From Parascedosporium putredinis (lineage: Eukaryota > Ascomycota > Sordariomycetes > Microascales > Microascaceae), in NCBI GenBank assembly GCA_949357655.1, contig CASHTG010000001.1:62001-126000 (forward strand): 64,000 bases of DNA, given 5' to 3'. Below, piece after piece: positions 22,954 through 33,374 of this stretch (the first letter of the stretch is position 1; each line of letters opens with the position of its first letter). The position numbers were made by a program, and so were the translations under genes. The notes beneath the pieces are model-generated. The model worked only from the letters and a program-made list of their open reading frames with translations. It did no database searches and had not been told where the DNA came from.

Positions 22954-24215
22954 GATTCCGCACTTAAAAGCTGCTCGGAGCAAGGCGCAGTGGCCAGAAA
23001 ACGAGAGGGGGTCCAAAAACGGGTAAAAGAAAACTGAAAATAAGAAAAAGCCTGGGAATCGATGAGGGCCTCGCTGCAGACTACGCCTCTTCCTTTTTTT
23101 TTTGGAGGGGAAAACACACGGGCTTGTTCCAAGAGGGAGGGAGAGGCTGCTAAAGCATGACTGAAATTTTTCTTGGGTGGGCTTGAATTCTGCCGCTCAA
23201 ACTTCTCTCCATCTCAGAAGAGTGGGGAAGAAATGGAACATAGAGCTAAGTCGGCTAGGCGGTGAAGGAATCCCGAAAAGGACCAGTGCCAATGCCGAGT
23301 CGGAGAGAAATATTATAATATCACACGCTTTTAGGCAGTTCCAGTGATATCTGATCAATACGTCTATTCAGGGTTGATTTAGCGGGTGTGGTATCAAGAA
23401 AAAGAAATTTCCAAAATAAAAATTATCCAGCCTCTTCCGGGCTAGGAAAGGGGATGTTGGGAATCGCCTCATCAAGCTAGAGTTGAAGCAACCCAATCCT
23501 CAACCGCGGTCCAGGCGCGCAACTCCCAGCAGCACACCCTCGTATCAGTTCGCTATCCTAGTGGTTGTCTATGTTCTCCGCATTCTCTCACCCAAATTCA
23601 ATAGTGGATGGACGCAGCAGTCAAGGGACCTCGTGGAATCACTATTCACCAAGTAATGGATATAAAAGGGACCAGAAAATTGGGTTGTTTAGTTCATTTT
23701 ATATCCTTGTAGTAGTATATAATATTCCGTCCTCCGCATCCGGTCCTCTTATTACATTCAATAGGAAAAATACAGAGTACAAAAGTGCCAAAAGGAGTGC
23801 TCGCGAATACAAGGGCTTGCGCCGTATGAGTCCAACCCTGTGTTTTTCCTGAACGAAGCATCCGGTTGACAAAGTAGATGAAGGGCTGGTCCGAACACAC
23901 CCTGAGCGTAGGGCTCCGAGGTTTCGAACCAGGGAAGAAGAGAAGAGCTAATGGCGGCCGGGTCGTCCGCACGAATGGAATAGGGCTCCGTAACCGTGTT
24001 GTTGCGAGTGTGGCTACTGGGTTCCCGTGTGACTGCAGCTGTGCGTATTGTTGTGGAAGGCGTGGCGAGAGTGAAAAGTACCCATGGTCTGCCGGATCAT
24101 GCGGTCATATCCGGCTCGCCGTTACGCACCCAGCCCCACGGCCCCTTTACCGATAGACCGTCGGAATTAGGTCTCTCATTACGGCAAAGCAGCGGGGCGC
24201 CCGGCGACCGGGTGT
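22954..24215. other. Intergenic region upstream of ebp2
   Basis: This is the ebp2 promoter side plus the 3' flank of the small repeat gene. It contains a GG-TTTCGAACC motif near 23916 that is not part of a tRNA. No gene is recognised. Confidence 0.5.
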
Positions 24216-24392
24216 TTACATGACGGAGCAGCTGTGATACGAGCCCTGAGAATACTGCGGCTTGGCCATGACGGAGCAGCTATGATACGAGCCTTGAGAA
24301 TACTGCGGCTTGGCCACGGCGGAGCAGTTATCGTGCGAGCCCTGGGGGTTCTGAGGCTTGGAGGAAGCGGGCTTGGAGGAGGGAGCGGCCAT
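24216..24392 (-). CDS. 58-residue repeat protein ending in CaaX; candidate lipopeptide pheromone precursor
   Basis: This is a small intact ORF, start 24392 (context caaaaATGGCC), stop TAA at 24216-24218. After a short Ser/Ala/Pro leader (MAAPSSKPASS) come three 16-residue units. The first is degenerate (KPQNPQGSHDNCSAVA), the second is KPQYSQGSYHSCSVMA and the last is KPQYSQGSYHSCSVM at the stop. The C-terminus Cys-Ser-Val-Met is a canonical CaaX farnesylation box. The two perfect units differ at only two bases, both synonymous (CAA/CAG, CAT/CAC), which supports selection on the peptide. A tandem of peptides separated by Lys and each ending near a CaaX-like motif is the layout of known multi-copy farnesyl pheromone precursors (basidiomycete rhodotorucine type; Trichoderma hybrid type). 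The function is inference; it could be another small prenylated protein. Confidence 0.72.
   Translation of the reverse strand: MAAPSSKPASSKPQNPQGSHDNCSAVAKPQYSQGSYHSCSVMAKPQYSQGSYHSCSVM
24222..24362 (-). repeat. 48-bp tandem repeat inside the small CaaX gene
   Basis: Units lie at 24222-24269, 24270-24317 and a diverged third at 24318-24362. The first two differ at three positions overall, two within the shared peptide and both silent there. The period is a multiple of three, so the frame is kept. Confidence 0.9.
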
Positions 24393-24551
24393 TTTTGTGG
24401 TTTTGGGTTGGCGGATGGTTTAGCTAGGAAGCTTCAGTTTCCGAGCGAGCGTTGAAGGATAGAGTTGTTTTGGAGAAGTGAATTGGTTTGAAGGTGATGA
24501 TGATGGTTGTGATGAGCCAGAGAGTAGCAGAAGAGTGGGAGATATATGAAC

Positions 24552-24562
24552 CCTTTATATAG
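24552..24562 (-). promoter_or_regulatory. TATA box of the small CaaX gene
   Basis: On the minus strand the sequence reads CTATATAAAGG about 165 bp upstream of the ATG at 24392. It is followed by a long CA/CT-rich leader (ATCATCATCACCTTC, CAAACCAATTCACTTC). A clear TATA box with such a leader is typical of strongly inducible fungal genes and argues that the small ORF is transcribed. Confidence 0.65.
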
Positions 24563-25829
24563 CTGAGGTCCTCGTCACCTCCCGAGGATTGATAGACGTC
24601 CTTGGGGGTTACCTGCCCTTGAGAGTTCCCATCCCTTGGATGGTTGATTTTCCCAGAGGGCTGGGAGTGTGCACCCCGAGGCCATAGAGACGCCTCATTT
24701 CATCTCATTCCCCGTCCTATCCTCGGCCTCATGCTAGAACAAAGATTCCATTCAATGGCAAGGATATAATCCTTGCATTGTTTGGTATTCATTTCCCTTC
24801 CCTCCCTTGATGGTGTTTGTCCCTTCTCTTCGCCCCGCTCGTCTCTCAACGCCGGTTTCCCACACCTTCGCCGGTAATGGGGAAGGAGATCCATGGTCGA
24901 GCGAGTGCAGCAGAGGTTGGATGGAATGAAGCCTATTTCCCCTTCTGTCAAAAATTGGGAGCATTGATCACTTACATGCTAGCATATAATGGGGCAAGGA
25001 GAACAAAGAAAATGCAAGGGAGAGCGCGGCGAGCCTGGAGGATGCCAAACTAGGCATCGTCGAGAGAACCCATCACACCTGTCTCGCCCGGATCAAGGGT
25101 TCGATAGGCGGCGCCGAGAGCCGCAGGTGACACTAGACTCGGTGGAATAGGCCAAAGGGTTTATTGGGGGTTGAAGAGGATGATGCAGTATCTCCGACCA
25201 GGGATCTATTCAGGGCCCGGTCGAGCAACGGCTTGAGTCATTTTCGTATCCCTTGCAGATGTAGTAGGAGGGCGATATGCATATGGTTTGGTTGCTGATT
25301 CAAACCTTTTCTCGTCTAGAAACATATCCAGGGGTTTATGCAAGGGGGTGAGGCAGCAGCCCCAACCCCGACCTCAACCCCTTCCACTAGCCGAGTCGTC
25401 TACATGACTGACCGCAACCCTTGGGCCATCGCCGCATGTAAGGGCTGGAGCCCGGCTTAGAATTACATCCCATCATCATAGGCTGAAGTAAGGGGAGGGG
25501 AAGCTTGCCCGACGGTATCATACCACATTCCTAGCCCTGGATCTGGCAAATCATGGGCGATTCTTGGCCAGTTTTCCCGCCAGCGTTATCGTTCATGGAA
25601 GATGGGGAAATAAGATCAGGAAAAAAATCTCATTGTATCCGTGGGTATCATGTAATAGTTCCTCCCATTCCATCGGTTCAAGGCTCGTGAGTATCCCTTC
25701 CGAAGTGGCACCTCCTTGCTTGTGCAGGTTCGTGGAGCCCACCACCCATCGCGTGCCCCGGCGCATGTGCACTCTTCTCGCTCGTTGTTTACTTCCTCCC
25801 CTTTTTAACGGATGAGGGGGCAGACCCGC
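24563..25829. other. Intergenic region
   Basis: This is the upstream flank of the small gene and the 3' flank of the aim6-like gene. No recognisable coding sequence or repeat family. Confidence 0.5.
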
Positions 25830-27133
25830 CTAGAGCATATCCGCCGTCGCCGTTCTCGCCGTGGCCCAGTCTCTGAAGCTCTGTAGATCGTCAACATTCA
25901 CAATGTCAACGCCCTCGTCGGACAAGATCTTCCAGATCCGGCCCCTGACACCCAAAGCCCAGGCCGGAGCGCCCCAATATCTTGCCTTGAGACCTCTAGC
26001 ATGGGCCTCCCTAACACTTCCTTTCAGTTTTTCCAGTTGCGTCGGCGTCAGGAATCCCGTCAGAGAGAGGCCTAGATACTCGGTGAAGGAGACACTGGCG
26101 TAATACGAGTTGGTAGCGTCGTATTGCGAATTCTCAAGGGCGTTCAAAGGCGCGTCGAAGAAGGAATCGCGAAAGGTGGTGTTTGCCCTCAGGGTGGAAA
26201 AGTCGGTGGCTCCGCTACCGACAACGGTGATGGGGCGTGGGTGCACTTTGCCGTCGGAGACATGGGTCAGCCAACCTCGGTCTCGGAGAGGCTGGAGCTG
26301 AGCCTCCACGAGAGGCCAAGTCTCAAGACTCTCGCTCTTGAGGTCGATGACAAGGGCTAGGGTCTGTTCAGGGTAGTCCTCGTACACCCCATAATGTGTC
26401 CAACCTTTGCCAGGAAAGAAACCGTTCCGTTGCTCGAGGAGCTTAACAAGAGGCTCAACGTACAGGCTCGTAAAGGTCACACCTCTCTTGAGGTCTGATC
26501 GCTCGTGAGCAATCCACAAGTCGTCTTCCACGAGCCAAACATCGGCCTCTACACCCACGCAGCCTGTTTTGAGAGCGGAAAACAGGGGCTCTCTGCGCCA
26601 GTAATCGTTGTGCGAGTGACATGATATCGGATTGGGCTTGTCGACGTAGAGAGTCTGCATAGATGAGCCGCGCAACAAACGTAGGGAGGCCCACTATGGA
26701 AAAGATAAAGCTGCGGTGGCTAGGCATGAGAAAGCGGGCCCTTACACAAATCAAGGGCAGGTATCTCAGGGTCTTGGGGAAGCCGAGCGAGCGGCGGGAG
26801 TGGGGACCAGGATTTAGGGAGAACAAAAACTTACACTCCAAAGATGAGTACGACGCCACACAAGACTGTACTACGGCCGACGCGATACCCACGAATCACC
26901 AAGGTACCGTCGTCTTCTTGGGGGTATAGGTGATCCTCTTTGTCGGGCTCCTCTAAGCTAGATTGGGTCTCACGCAACAAAGGCCTTCCGCTTTCTAAAT
27001 CAGGAATTTGAGTAAAGGGGTCGTCGCATACGGTAGACTCCAACGAACTTCTTTGTGAAAGTGTGCCTTGCTGATGGCGCTTCATGGTGCAAGAAGCCGA
27101 GGAAGATCCTGCTGGCGAGACGGAGAACGGCAT
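25830..27133 (-). CDS. aim6: Aim6-like PLC-type phosphodiesterase, membrane-anchored
   Basis: This is related to yeast Aim6 (altered inheritance of mitochondria 6), a TIM-barrel phosphodiesterase-like family of unknown substrate. Exon 1 (26835-27133, ATG at 27133) is hydrophilic, contains EEPDKEDHLYPQEDDGTLVI and ends with a membrane anchor (GYRVGRSTVLCGVVLIFGV). An intron of about 150 nt leads to the catalytic domain near 26670. That domain shows CHSHNDYWRREPLFSALK (catalytic-type His and Asn-Asp), VGVEADVWL, LVIDLKSES and LKARYWGAPAW, ending near VDIVNVDDLQSFRDW. Splice phase does not fit perfectly (gt|gtaagt donor, tgcag acceptor), so either a small exon is missed or one base is missing. 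Family assignment is firm; exact splicing is not. Confidence 0.82.
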
Positions 27134-29280
27134 GAGTTTTTGAGGATCAGAATGGGTGGGCAGCACAGAGCGGTGAGAAGGGGGAAGTGAGGTTGGATAT
27201 TGGTTACGGTGAGGGCCGGGGGATCTTGAACACGACTAGCCACGCCGCCCTCAAGCAGATGCCGTAGAGGTAGAGAATAGGGGAGGAGTGGAGAGGGAGT
27301 TGATAGGTGTCAAATCAGGTTAAGGAGTATGAGAAAATGGTTGTGAATAGCGTGGAAAGGGCTAGTGGTCCACGGGTTGCCCATGCATAGAAAACTAGCC
27401 CAGTAATGTTTGTGATGCCTAGAGGGCGGAGGCTCGGGTGAGATTAAGGAGATTGTGGAGGGTGGGAGGATTTAGAAGCCAAGACAGCAGCATCACGGGG
27501 AGGGAAACGGTAGGTGACGGGAAAGCGAGGGAAGAGGGTGAAGTTGTGATCAGAAGCACGCTCAAGCAAATAGGTCTCGTACTAGAAATCAGAAGGGCGA
27601 TCTGGCCGTACTTGTACTCAAACGGCCGACTTGTAGCTTTGAAACTCCAATGAACCAGTAGCGGGGTTGTAATGTTAAGTCGATGGATGGCAATGCGCAA
27701 CGGCAAGTGGTTAATCGATCGGTCGCATTCGACTTGGGAAAGAGATGGCGACAGGCGACATGCTGGTATGAGCAGACTCGTTAATAAGCGCTAATCATCC
27801 CGATGAACTGGTGGAGGTACAGTTGGGGTATGTGCGGTGCGGCTTTATTAAAAGGCACATATATAATGGAGTATAATACGTCGGGTGTATTTCGAAGAGA
27901 ATATTGGGGAAACCGAAAGAAAAAGGTCAAAAGGAATGCTGGAAAAGTCCTTGGGACGACGAACGCAACATAAGGACAGGGGTTTGGCGAAGTTCACTCA
28001 CTCGGCAAATGGCTATTCATCCTTCATTGGTTTAAAAACGGGTTAGGACCGAGGGGCAACAATGATCGGAGTTGTTAAGTCCAAATCGGACAAGGCCTGC
28101 CAATAGAAAACTTTGAGTCGGACCAGCTCGCAGCGCCACGAAGAAGCTGGGGGTGGGGGAAGGGTGGGTGAACATCAGCAGTATCGATGGCTCGTGGATT
28201 TAATAGATCCATCTCACATCATTGATCAAATTCGATAGTTTCCATAGTAGAGGGCGTGGTGAACCTGTCTGTCCCATGCGCGGATTGCCCATGTTCCTTT
28301 TCGAAATCGCTCTCGCCTCTCGCTCTGATCCGAGTTTGGACAAGCACGGTATCGCGATGAGAGTAGTATATATTACCTTCTTCATGGCAGCCAACTGATC
28401 ATCGTGAAAAGCAGCTCGGGCTGTATCTACGTATGGATCTTTGTGAAAGGAAGAAAGCAAAACTGCGCTCTGGAACGCAATACATCCATTGTATGATTAT
28501 ACACTATAGATCCATTGTATGAAATGTTGGAGTCCCGCTAAATATTGGTGAGTCGACCATTCGATGCATTCCCAGGATGTCTTGAATCCGTTGTTGGTTG
28601 GTGTGATGTGATCAATATTATTAGAGTGGTGGGCGTTGTTCCCCACACTCGAGAAGCGAATACTGCGGATTGGTCCAGATCAGGTCAGTGTGACTGCACG
28701 TGGCAGATGCGGCAAATTCAATGGACGGAGTGGTCGCTGTGCAGTGTCGCTGTGCAGTCTGAGGATGCTGGGCAGGCTCGAATCGGGGAATCCAGCGAAT
28801 GGATGGATCCATTGCCCTCACGATCCGACTCTAGCAGATCTCGTTTAATCCTCGCCCCTTGAACCACATGATAGGCTTTCAGCCTCGTGCTCCTCCCTTT
28901 TATTCTTCATTCATTTCTTTGTCTTCTTCTTCCCCTTCTTCTTCCACTTCCTTTTCCGATCATAAGCCAACCCCAGTTTTCTCTTGGACCCGCTGCAGGA
29001 AGAATTGCGATACTTCTTTCTCCATATCTCTTTGTCTTGTAAAATGGCCAAGCGATAATGGCGTGCCACTAGGGTTGAGATGTTTGCGGGGGTTTCGGGG
29101 ACTAGGATCACACCAACGAAGCCAGATGGTCAAGTTGCTAACGCTAGCTAACTTGAACTCGCACCCATTATGACACTAATGGCAACCCGTTCAGGTCTAT
29201 GGAACTTGTGGATCTAATGGGTTTAATAATGCTTCGTATGTCCTAGAGGGGCTTTTCGGATGATCATGTATTTTCACGGG

Positions 29281-29322
29281 ACCCTGGATTTTAGACCCTG
29301 GATTTTAGACCCTGGATTTAGA
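29281..29322 (+). repeat. 14-bp tandem repeat, three copies
   Basis: The unit ACCCTGGATTTTAG occurs twice perfectly and once with one base missing. Looser copies (ACCCTGGATTTCGA) follow to about 29355. Confidence 0.85.
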
Positions 29323-30596
29323 ACCCTCCACGGATTTATACCCTGGATTTCGATCCTTGCGTTACATCCAGGGTTCGGTGAAGGATTGGTCTACGGAGGT
29401 ATTGCAGGATCTTGCTCCTGCGACGCACCACCTAGCAGGCGCACATGACTATTACGTGCTTTCTCAATAATTGATCCATCCACTATCTCAGCACTGACAT
29501 GGAGGTGGTTTATAGGAGATCGATTGCCTTTTAAAGACTCGGGTGCCTCACCCCGCCTATCTACATTGACAAACACAATGGAATGGATCCAATATATCTA
29601 TAGATGGATATATCTATCCATTGGATCCGTTGTATTGGTTGAGAGATCAACTCCGTCCACTGCTGCCGTCTGCTCAGGCCTGCTGCATCCTTCTTTCCCC
29701 CAAAGCTGGAGGCCAGCGGTGTTGTTGTGCGACTTCTGGCGTTGAGCCGCCCAGCATTTCCAAACTAGATGGATCCACCAAACCCGCTTGAAGCTATCTT
29801 GGCATCAAGGAGGCGTGTTCACGATTGTAACTTCTTCATGGGTGATGTAGTCCACGAATAGGGAAAACAGTGAGCTGCCATCTGGTCCTCAAGCTTCCCT
29901 CTCGATTTTGTTTTCGCCTGATAAGGATATCCACCCCATGCCAGCGCCACGCAGACATCAACGGAAATTGCGCTGACTGTGCTTGAACTGAAAAGCTCTG
30001 TTTAATAAGGACGGAATAAGGACGGGATAAATCTTTGAAAAATTTTCCTTGCCGTGATCAGGCTCTGGAATTGCATCATCTCAGCCTCCGTTCAGCACTG
30101 AAACAGGGATACGGCGATTGTGGGGAATATCTCAACATAGCATGCGCCGCTGCCTCGGGACAGGGATCAACGAATAGGTCCACGGACACTATTATGATAA
30201 TGCCGGAATCCCTTAAGTGTAGCATCTTTTTACTCTTTATATAATGGGTATATATATTTTCTCCCCTACATAGATCTAATATCCATCTCTCTCACTTGGC
30301 GTCTCTCATTGGCATCCTAGACTTTTCAAGAAGGTTGAAGGCTCGATGCAACACCTGCAGCCTCCAATATATACTGAGTTACACACCATGACACATGGGA
30401 TATTTAGGTGTAGACCCCCATTCCATTGGATCCATCTATATATTCCTTCTCGTCAAAGTCAAAGGTGTCTATGACGGCACCGCCTGCAAGGCACACTTTA
30501 GATGGACATCCTGCTCACCGACGAGGTCTTCCTCGATATCATAGGAGCACGTTGCAGTGAGTGGTATATCTAGAAGTTCGAGCACGCAGCGCGCGC

Positions 30597-30597
<1 letters not shown>

Positions 30598-30640
<43 letters not shown>
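30598..30640 (+). repeat. (GT)n microsatellite
   Basis: This is a near-perfect GT dinucleotide tract, preceded by GCGCGCGTGC. It gives spurious His/Thr-rich open frames on the minus strand. Confidence 0.95.
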
Positions 30641-30641
<1 letters not shown>

Positions 30642-31298
30642 TTGTTTCCAGCATGTTTTTGCGCTAATTCTTATTGGTAGCCTCGCCTCTTTAGACATCT
30701 GCGTTATGGTTTAACAGATGTGCCGCCCCCGGCCCAATTCCCCACAAACCGCTCTGGTTGGTTCCGAGACGTGGTAAAATTAAGATAATGATTCATCGAT
30801 CGCGCCTTCCTAGGCCTCTCCCGAAACATCACACATTTCTTATCTGTATCTCCCCATTGCAAAACAGGGCCTGGATTATTATTAGCATCGCCCCCATTTC
30901 CCCCTTTTCAGCTTGTACATGAGACTTGGCGATTTCGTCATCGATCTTGTCTACTTGTCTTTTTCTGCGGCTCTGTGTCCTTCGCCTTCTTGTGACTCAA
31001 CTTCTCGTGCCTTGCGAGGTTTTCCTTCATCCCGTCACCTGCCCTTTCCCTCTCACCTGAAAGCCTTTCTCCTCCTGCAACCCTGTGAACCTCTCTCTAC
31101 TGCACACTAGTTATTAGCGGCGAGCCGACCTCAACGCGCAGCCTCAGCGGCTTACCACGTAGCACGTGGGACGGGCACACTGCAGCAGGCTTTGAGTATT
31201 GGATTGGCATCCCGAAACCTATTACCATCCCAGTCCCGTTAAGAAAGACAGTCCTCTGCTTGTATAAGAACGAAGCTCCGCAGCGCGTAGTCTTTACC

Positions 31299-32807
31299 AT
31301 GTGCCGCTTTCTCGTACGTAAGAATGTTGCGTTTCCTATTTTGGCATAGTCCACAAGATCCCCGAAGCTCATGCTCCCCAGGTTTACAAAGGAAGCGATG
31401 AGATTCTTCTCTCAAGCTGATTCTAGACCCGAGCCATTCGATTCTCAAGCAGTCATTTGACTCTCGCCTTCGCCTGGTAAGTGCTTCCATCCAGCAGCTT
31501 GGAATTGCCCCAGCCTTGCCATTTTCCTCTTGCCACACCCTTGGCCGGGACGGCATGTGTGCGCGAAGGGGCCCGCGTCAACCTCCTCGCTGACTCTCTT
31601 GGTTTGTCTCCCCCGAGCAGGATACTCGACGTGGCCAAAACAACGCCGACGGGTTTGGCATAGGCTTCTATACCGATCCGAAGCTTGGTTCTGCTCCCTG
31701 CCTCTTCACCTCCACCATACCTGCTTGGAACTGCACCAACCTTCACCGGATCGCTTCCAAAACCGCATCGCGCCTTATCTTCGCCCATGTCCGTGCCACC
31801 ACTGAGGGCACACTGAGTGAGGATAACTGCCACCCATTTTATCATGGCTCGCTTATGTGGATGCACAACGGTGGGCTGGGCGGCTGGAAGCACATCAAGC
31901 GCCGACTCGGCCAAAGTCTCGGCGACAAGTGGTACCTCGGCGTGGTCGGCGGGACTGACAGCGAATGGGCGTTTGCGCTCTTCCTCGATACCCTAGAGCG
32001 CATGGGCCATGATCCGACTTCCAGTCCCCAGGGCGGCTTTGGCCCGACTGTGCTTAGGAAGGCCATGCTCAGAACGATTGAGACCATCAACGAACTCACC
32101 GACGCGATTTCCCGAGACCTTATCGAGACGGAAAGTGTCGACACAAGGAGCCTCCTCAATTTTGCCGTGACGGACGGTCACAGCGTCATCTGCACGCGCT
32201 ACATCAGTAGCTCAACGGATGAGGCCGCCAGCTTATACTACTCTTCGGGGACGCAGTGGGAGGAAAAGCCCTCTCCAACTCCCGCCGCGTCATCGCAGAG
32301 CTTCTACATGGAGCGCCGCGACAAGGGCGCTGATATTGTGCTTGTTGCGAGCGAGCCTTTGACGTTTGAACGAGGTAAGCGCTCGTCCGCTCTTTAGACG
32401 GTCATCTCCCATGCCTGCGAATTTTATACATGTGTGCTGACGCCTTCTCGTGCCCCCTCCGTCTTCTAAAATTGCCAGAAAACTGGGTTAATGTTCCAAC
32501 AAACTCTATTCTCACCATCCACAAACAGACCGTCATGGTCCACCCGATTATTGACAAATACTACAGCCGAAGTCCCAACCATTTCCGGTCTAGTGCTTTT
32601 GTGCAGACCAAGGGTCTCATTGCCAACGAAAAGGTGTCTACAAGGGGACCTATTAGTGCGATGGTCGATGCCCCGGACGTTGCTTCGAAGAAACCAACAG
32701 CCATCACCCTCCCTCATAGGGATGGCATGGGAGGGTCCCCACCAGAGCCGGTTTCTTCCCCGCTCTCCCCAGGGAGAGTGTACAAGGTTAATGGTAGATT
32801 GGCCTGA
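31299..32807 (+). CDS. dug3: Glutamine amidotransferase Dug3 (glutathione degradation)
   Basis: This is the class-II amidotransferase subunit of the Dug2-Dug3 complex, which removes glutamate from glutathione in the cytosol. Exon 1 is only 15 nt (31299-31313, MCRFL) and carries the catalytic Cys2. Introns are 31314-31381, 31477-31620 and 32375-32478, all GT-AG. Exon 2 reads VYKGSDEILLS...SHSILKQSFDSRLRL and needs one extra A at 31414-31415 (KLILDPSH). Exon 3 holds the amidotransferase core: NADGFGIGFYTDPKLG, HVRATTEGTLSEDNCHPF and WMHNGGLGGWKHIKRRLG. Exon 4 begins ENWVNVPTNSILTIHKQTV and ends at 32807. Length (about 420 residues) and motifs match the family throughout. Confidence 0.94.
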
Positions 32808-33374
32808 GGAAGGATGGCCTTCCAGGCCTAAAAGGGGCCCTAATACGCGCATAGCTAGGATATTGAGATAGTGTGTTCTATCTAGGGAGGAGGTGAAGGA
32901 GAGGAATCTTTCCAAGAAAATACCCCTAAAGTGTTTTTTTTTTTTTTTTTTTTTTTTCAGGACGAGGCGGGATAGAGTGGTCTGGAAACGGGTTGTGTTG
33001 CCATCAGCAGGCTTGTTTGTTTTCATAGAGACTAGCTTTAGCATAGAGGAGACGAGATACAATAATGACACATGATACATGATGGACGGCTAGCTAGGAT
33101 ATATGTTATGCATCCTGTGGAGATGAAACGCTCAAACTAAGTTGTTCCATCAACCTCGTTCGAAGTAGATATTATATATATGGATAGTACGAGGAAAGAA
33201 CATCGACAAACCAAGTATGAGAAAAAGAGAAAGAAGATGATGAGGCATGCTGGAGTATTGTGACGCGTTCCGCTCAAAGCGACGGAAGGCGAGGGTGACG
33301 AGATGAGATGCGCAAAGAAGGAGAAAGAGGACTCCAAGCTCGATTAGGCACGTGAGAGTGTGGAAATCAGTAGA
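32808..33374. other. Convergent intergenic region dug3/PQ-loop gene
   Basis: This is the 3' flank of both genes. It contains a run of 24 T at 32934-32957 and no gene. Confidence 0.6.

Larger units (their letters stand above)
27134..31298. other. Gene-poor intergenic region
   Basis: These 4.2 kb lie between divergent genes (aim6 -, dug3 +). They hold several short repeats: a 14-bp ACCCTGGATTTTAG tandem at 29281-29322, inverted GGATCCAAT/ATTGGATCC arms at 29585-29593 and 29620-29628, repeated ATCCATTGTATGA near 28484-28522, and a GT microsatellite at 30598-30640. No recognisable gene; the last 400 bp are a pyrimidine-rich leader of dug3. Confidence 0.55.

Noticed and set aside
23905..23935. 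GGTTTCGAACC resembling an inverted tRNA B box
   Set aside because: There is no A box, no anticodon arm and no acceptor pairing within the expected distance.
30469..30654. His/Thr-repeat protein on the minus strand
   Set aside because: It is merely the translation of the GT microsatellite.
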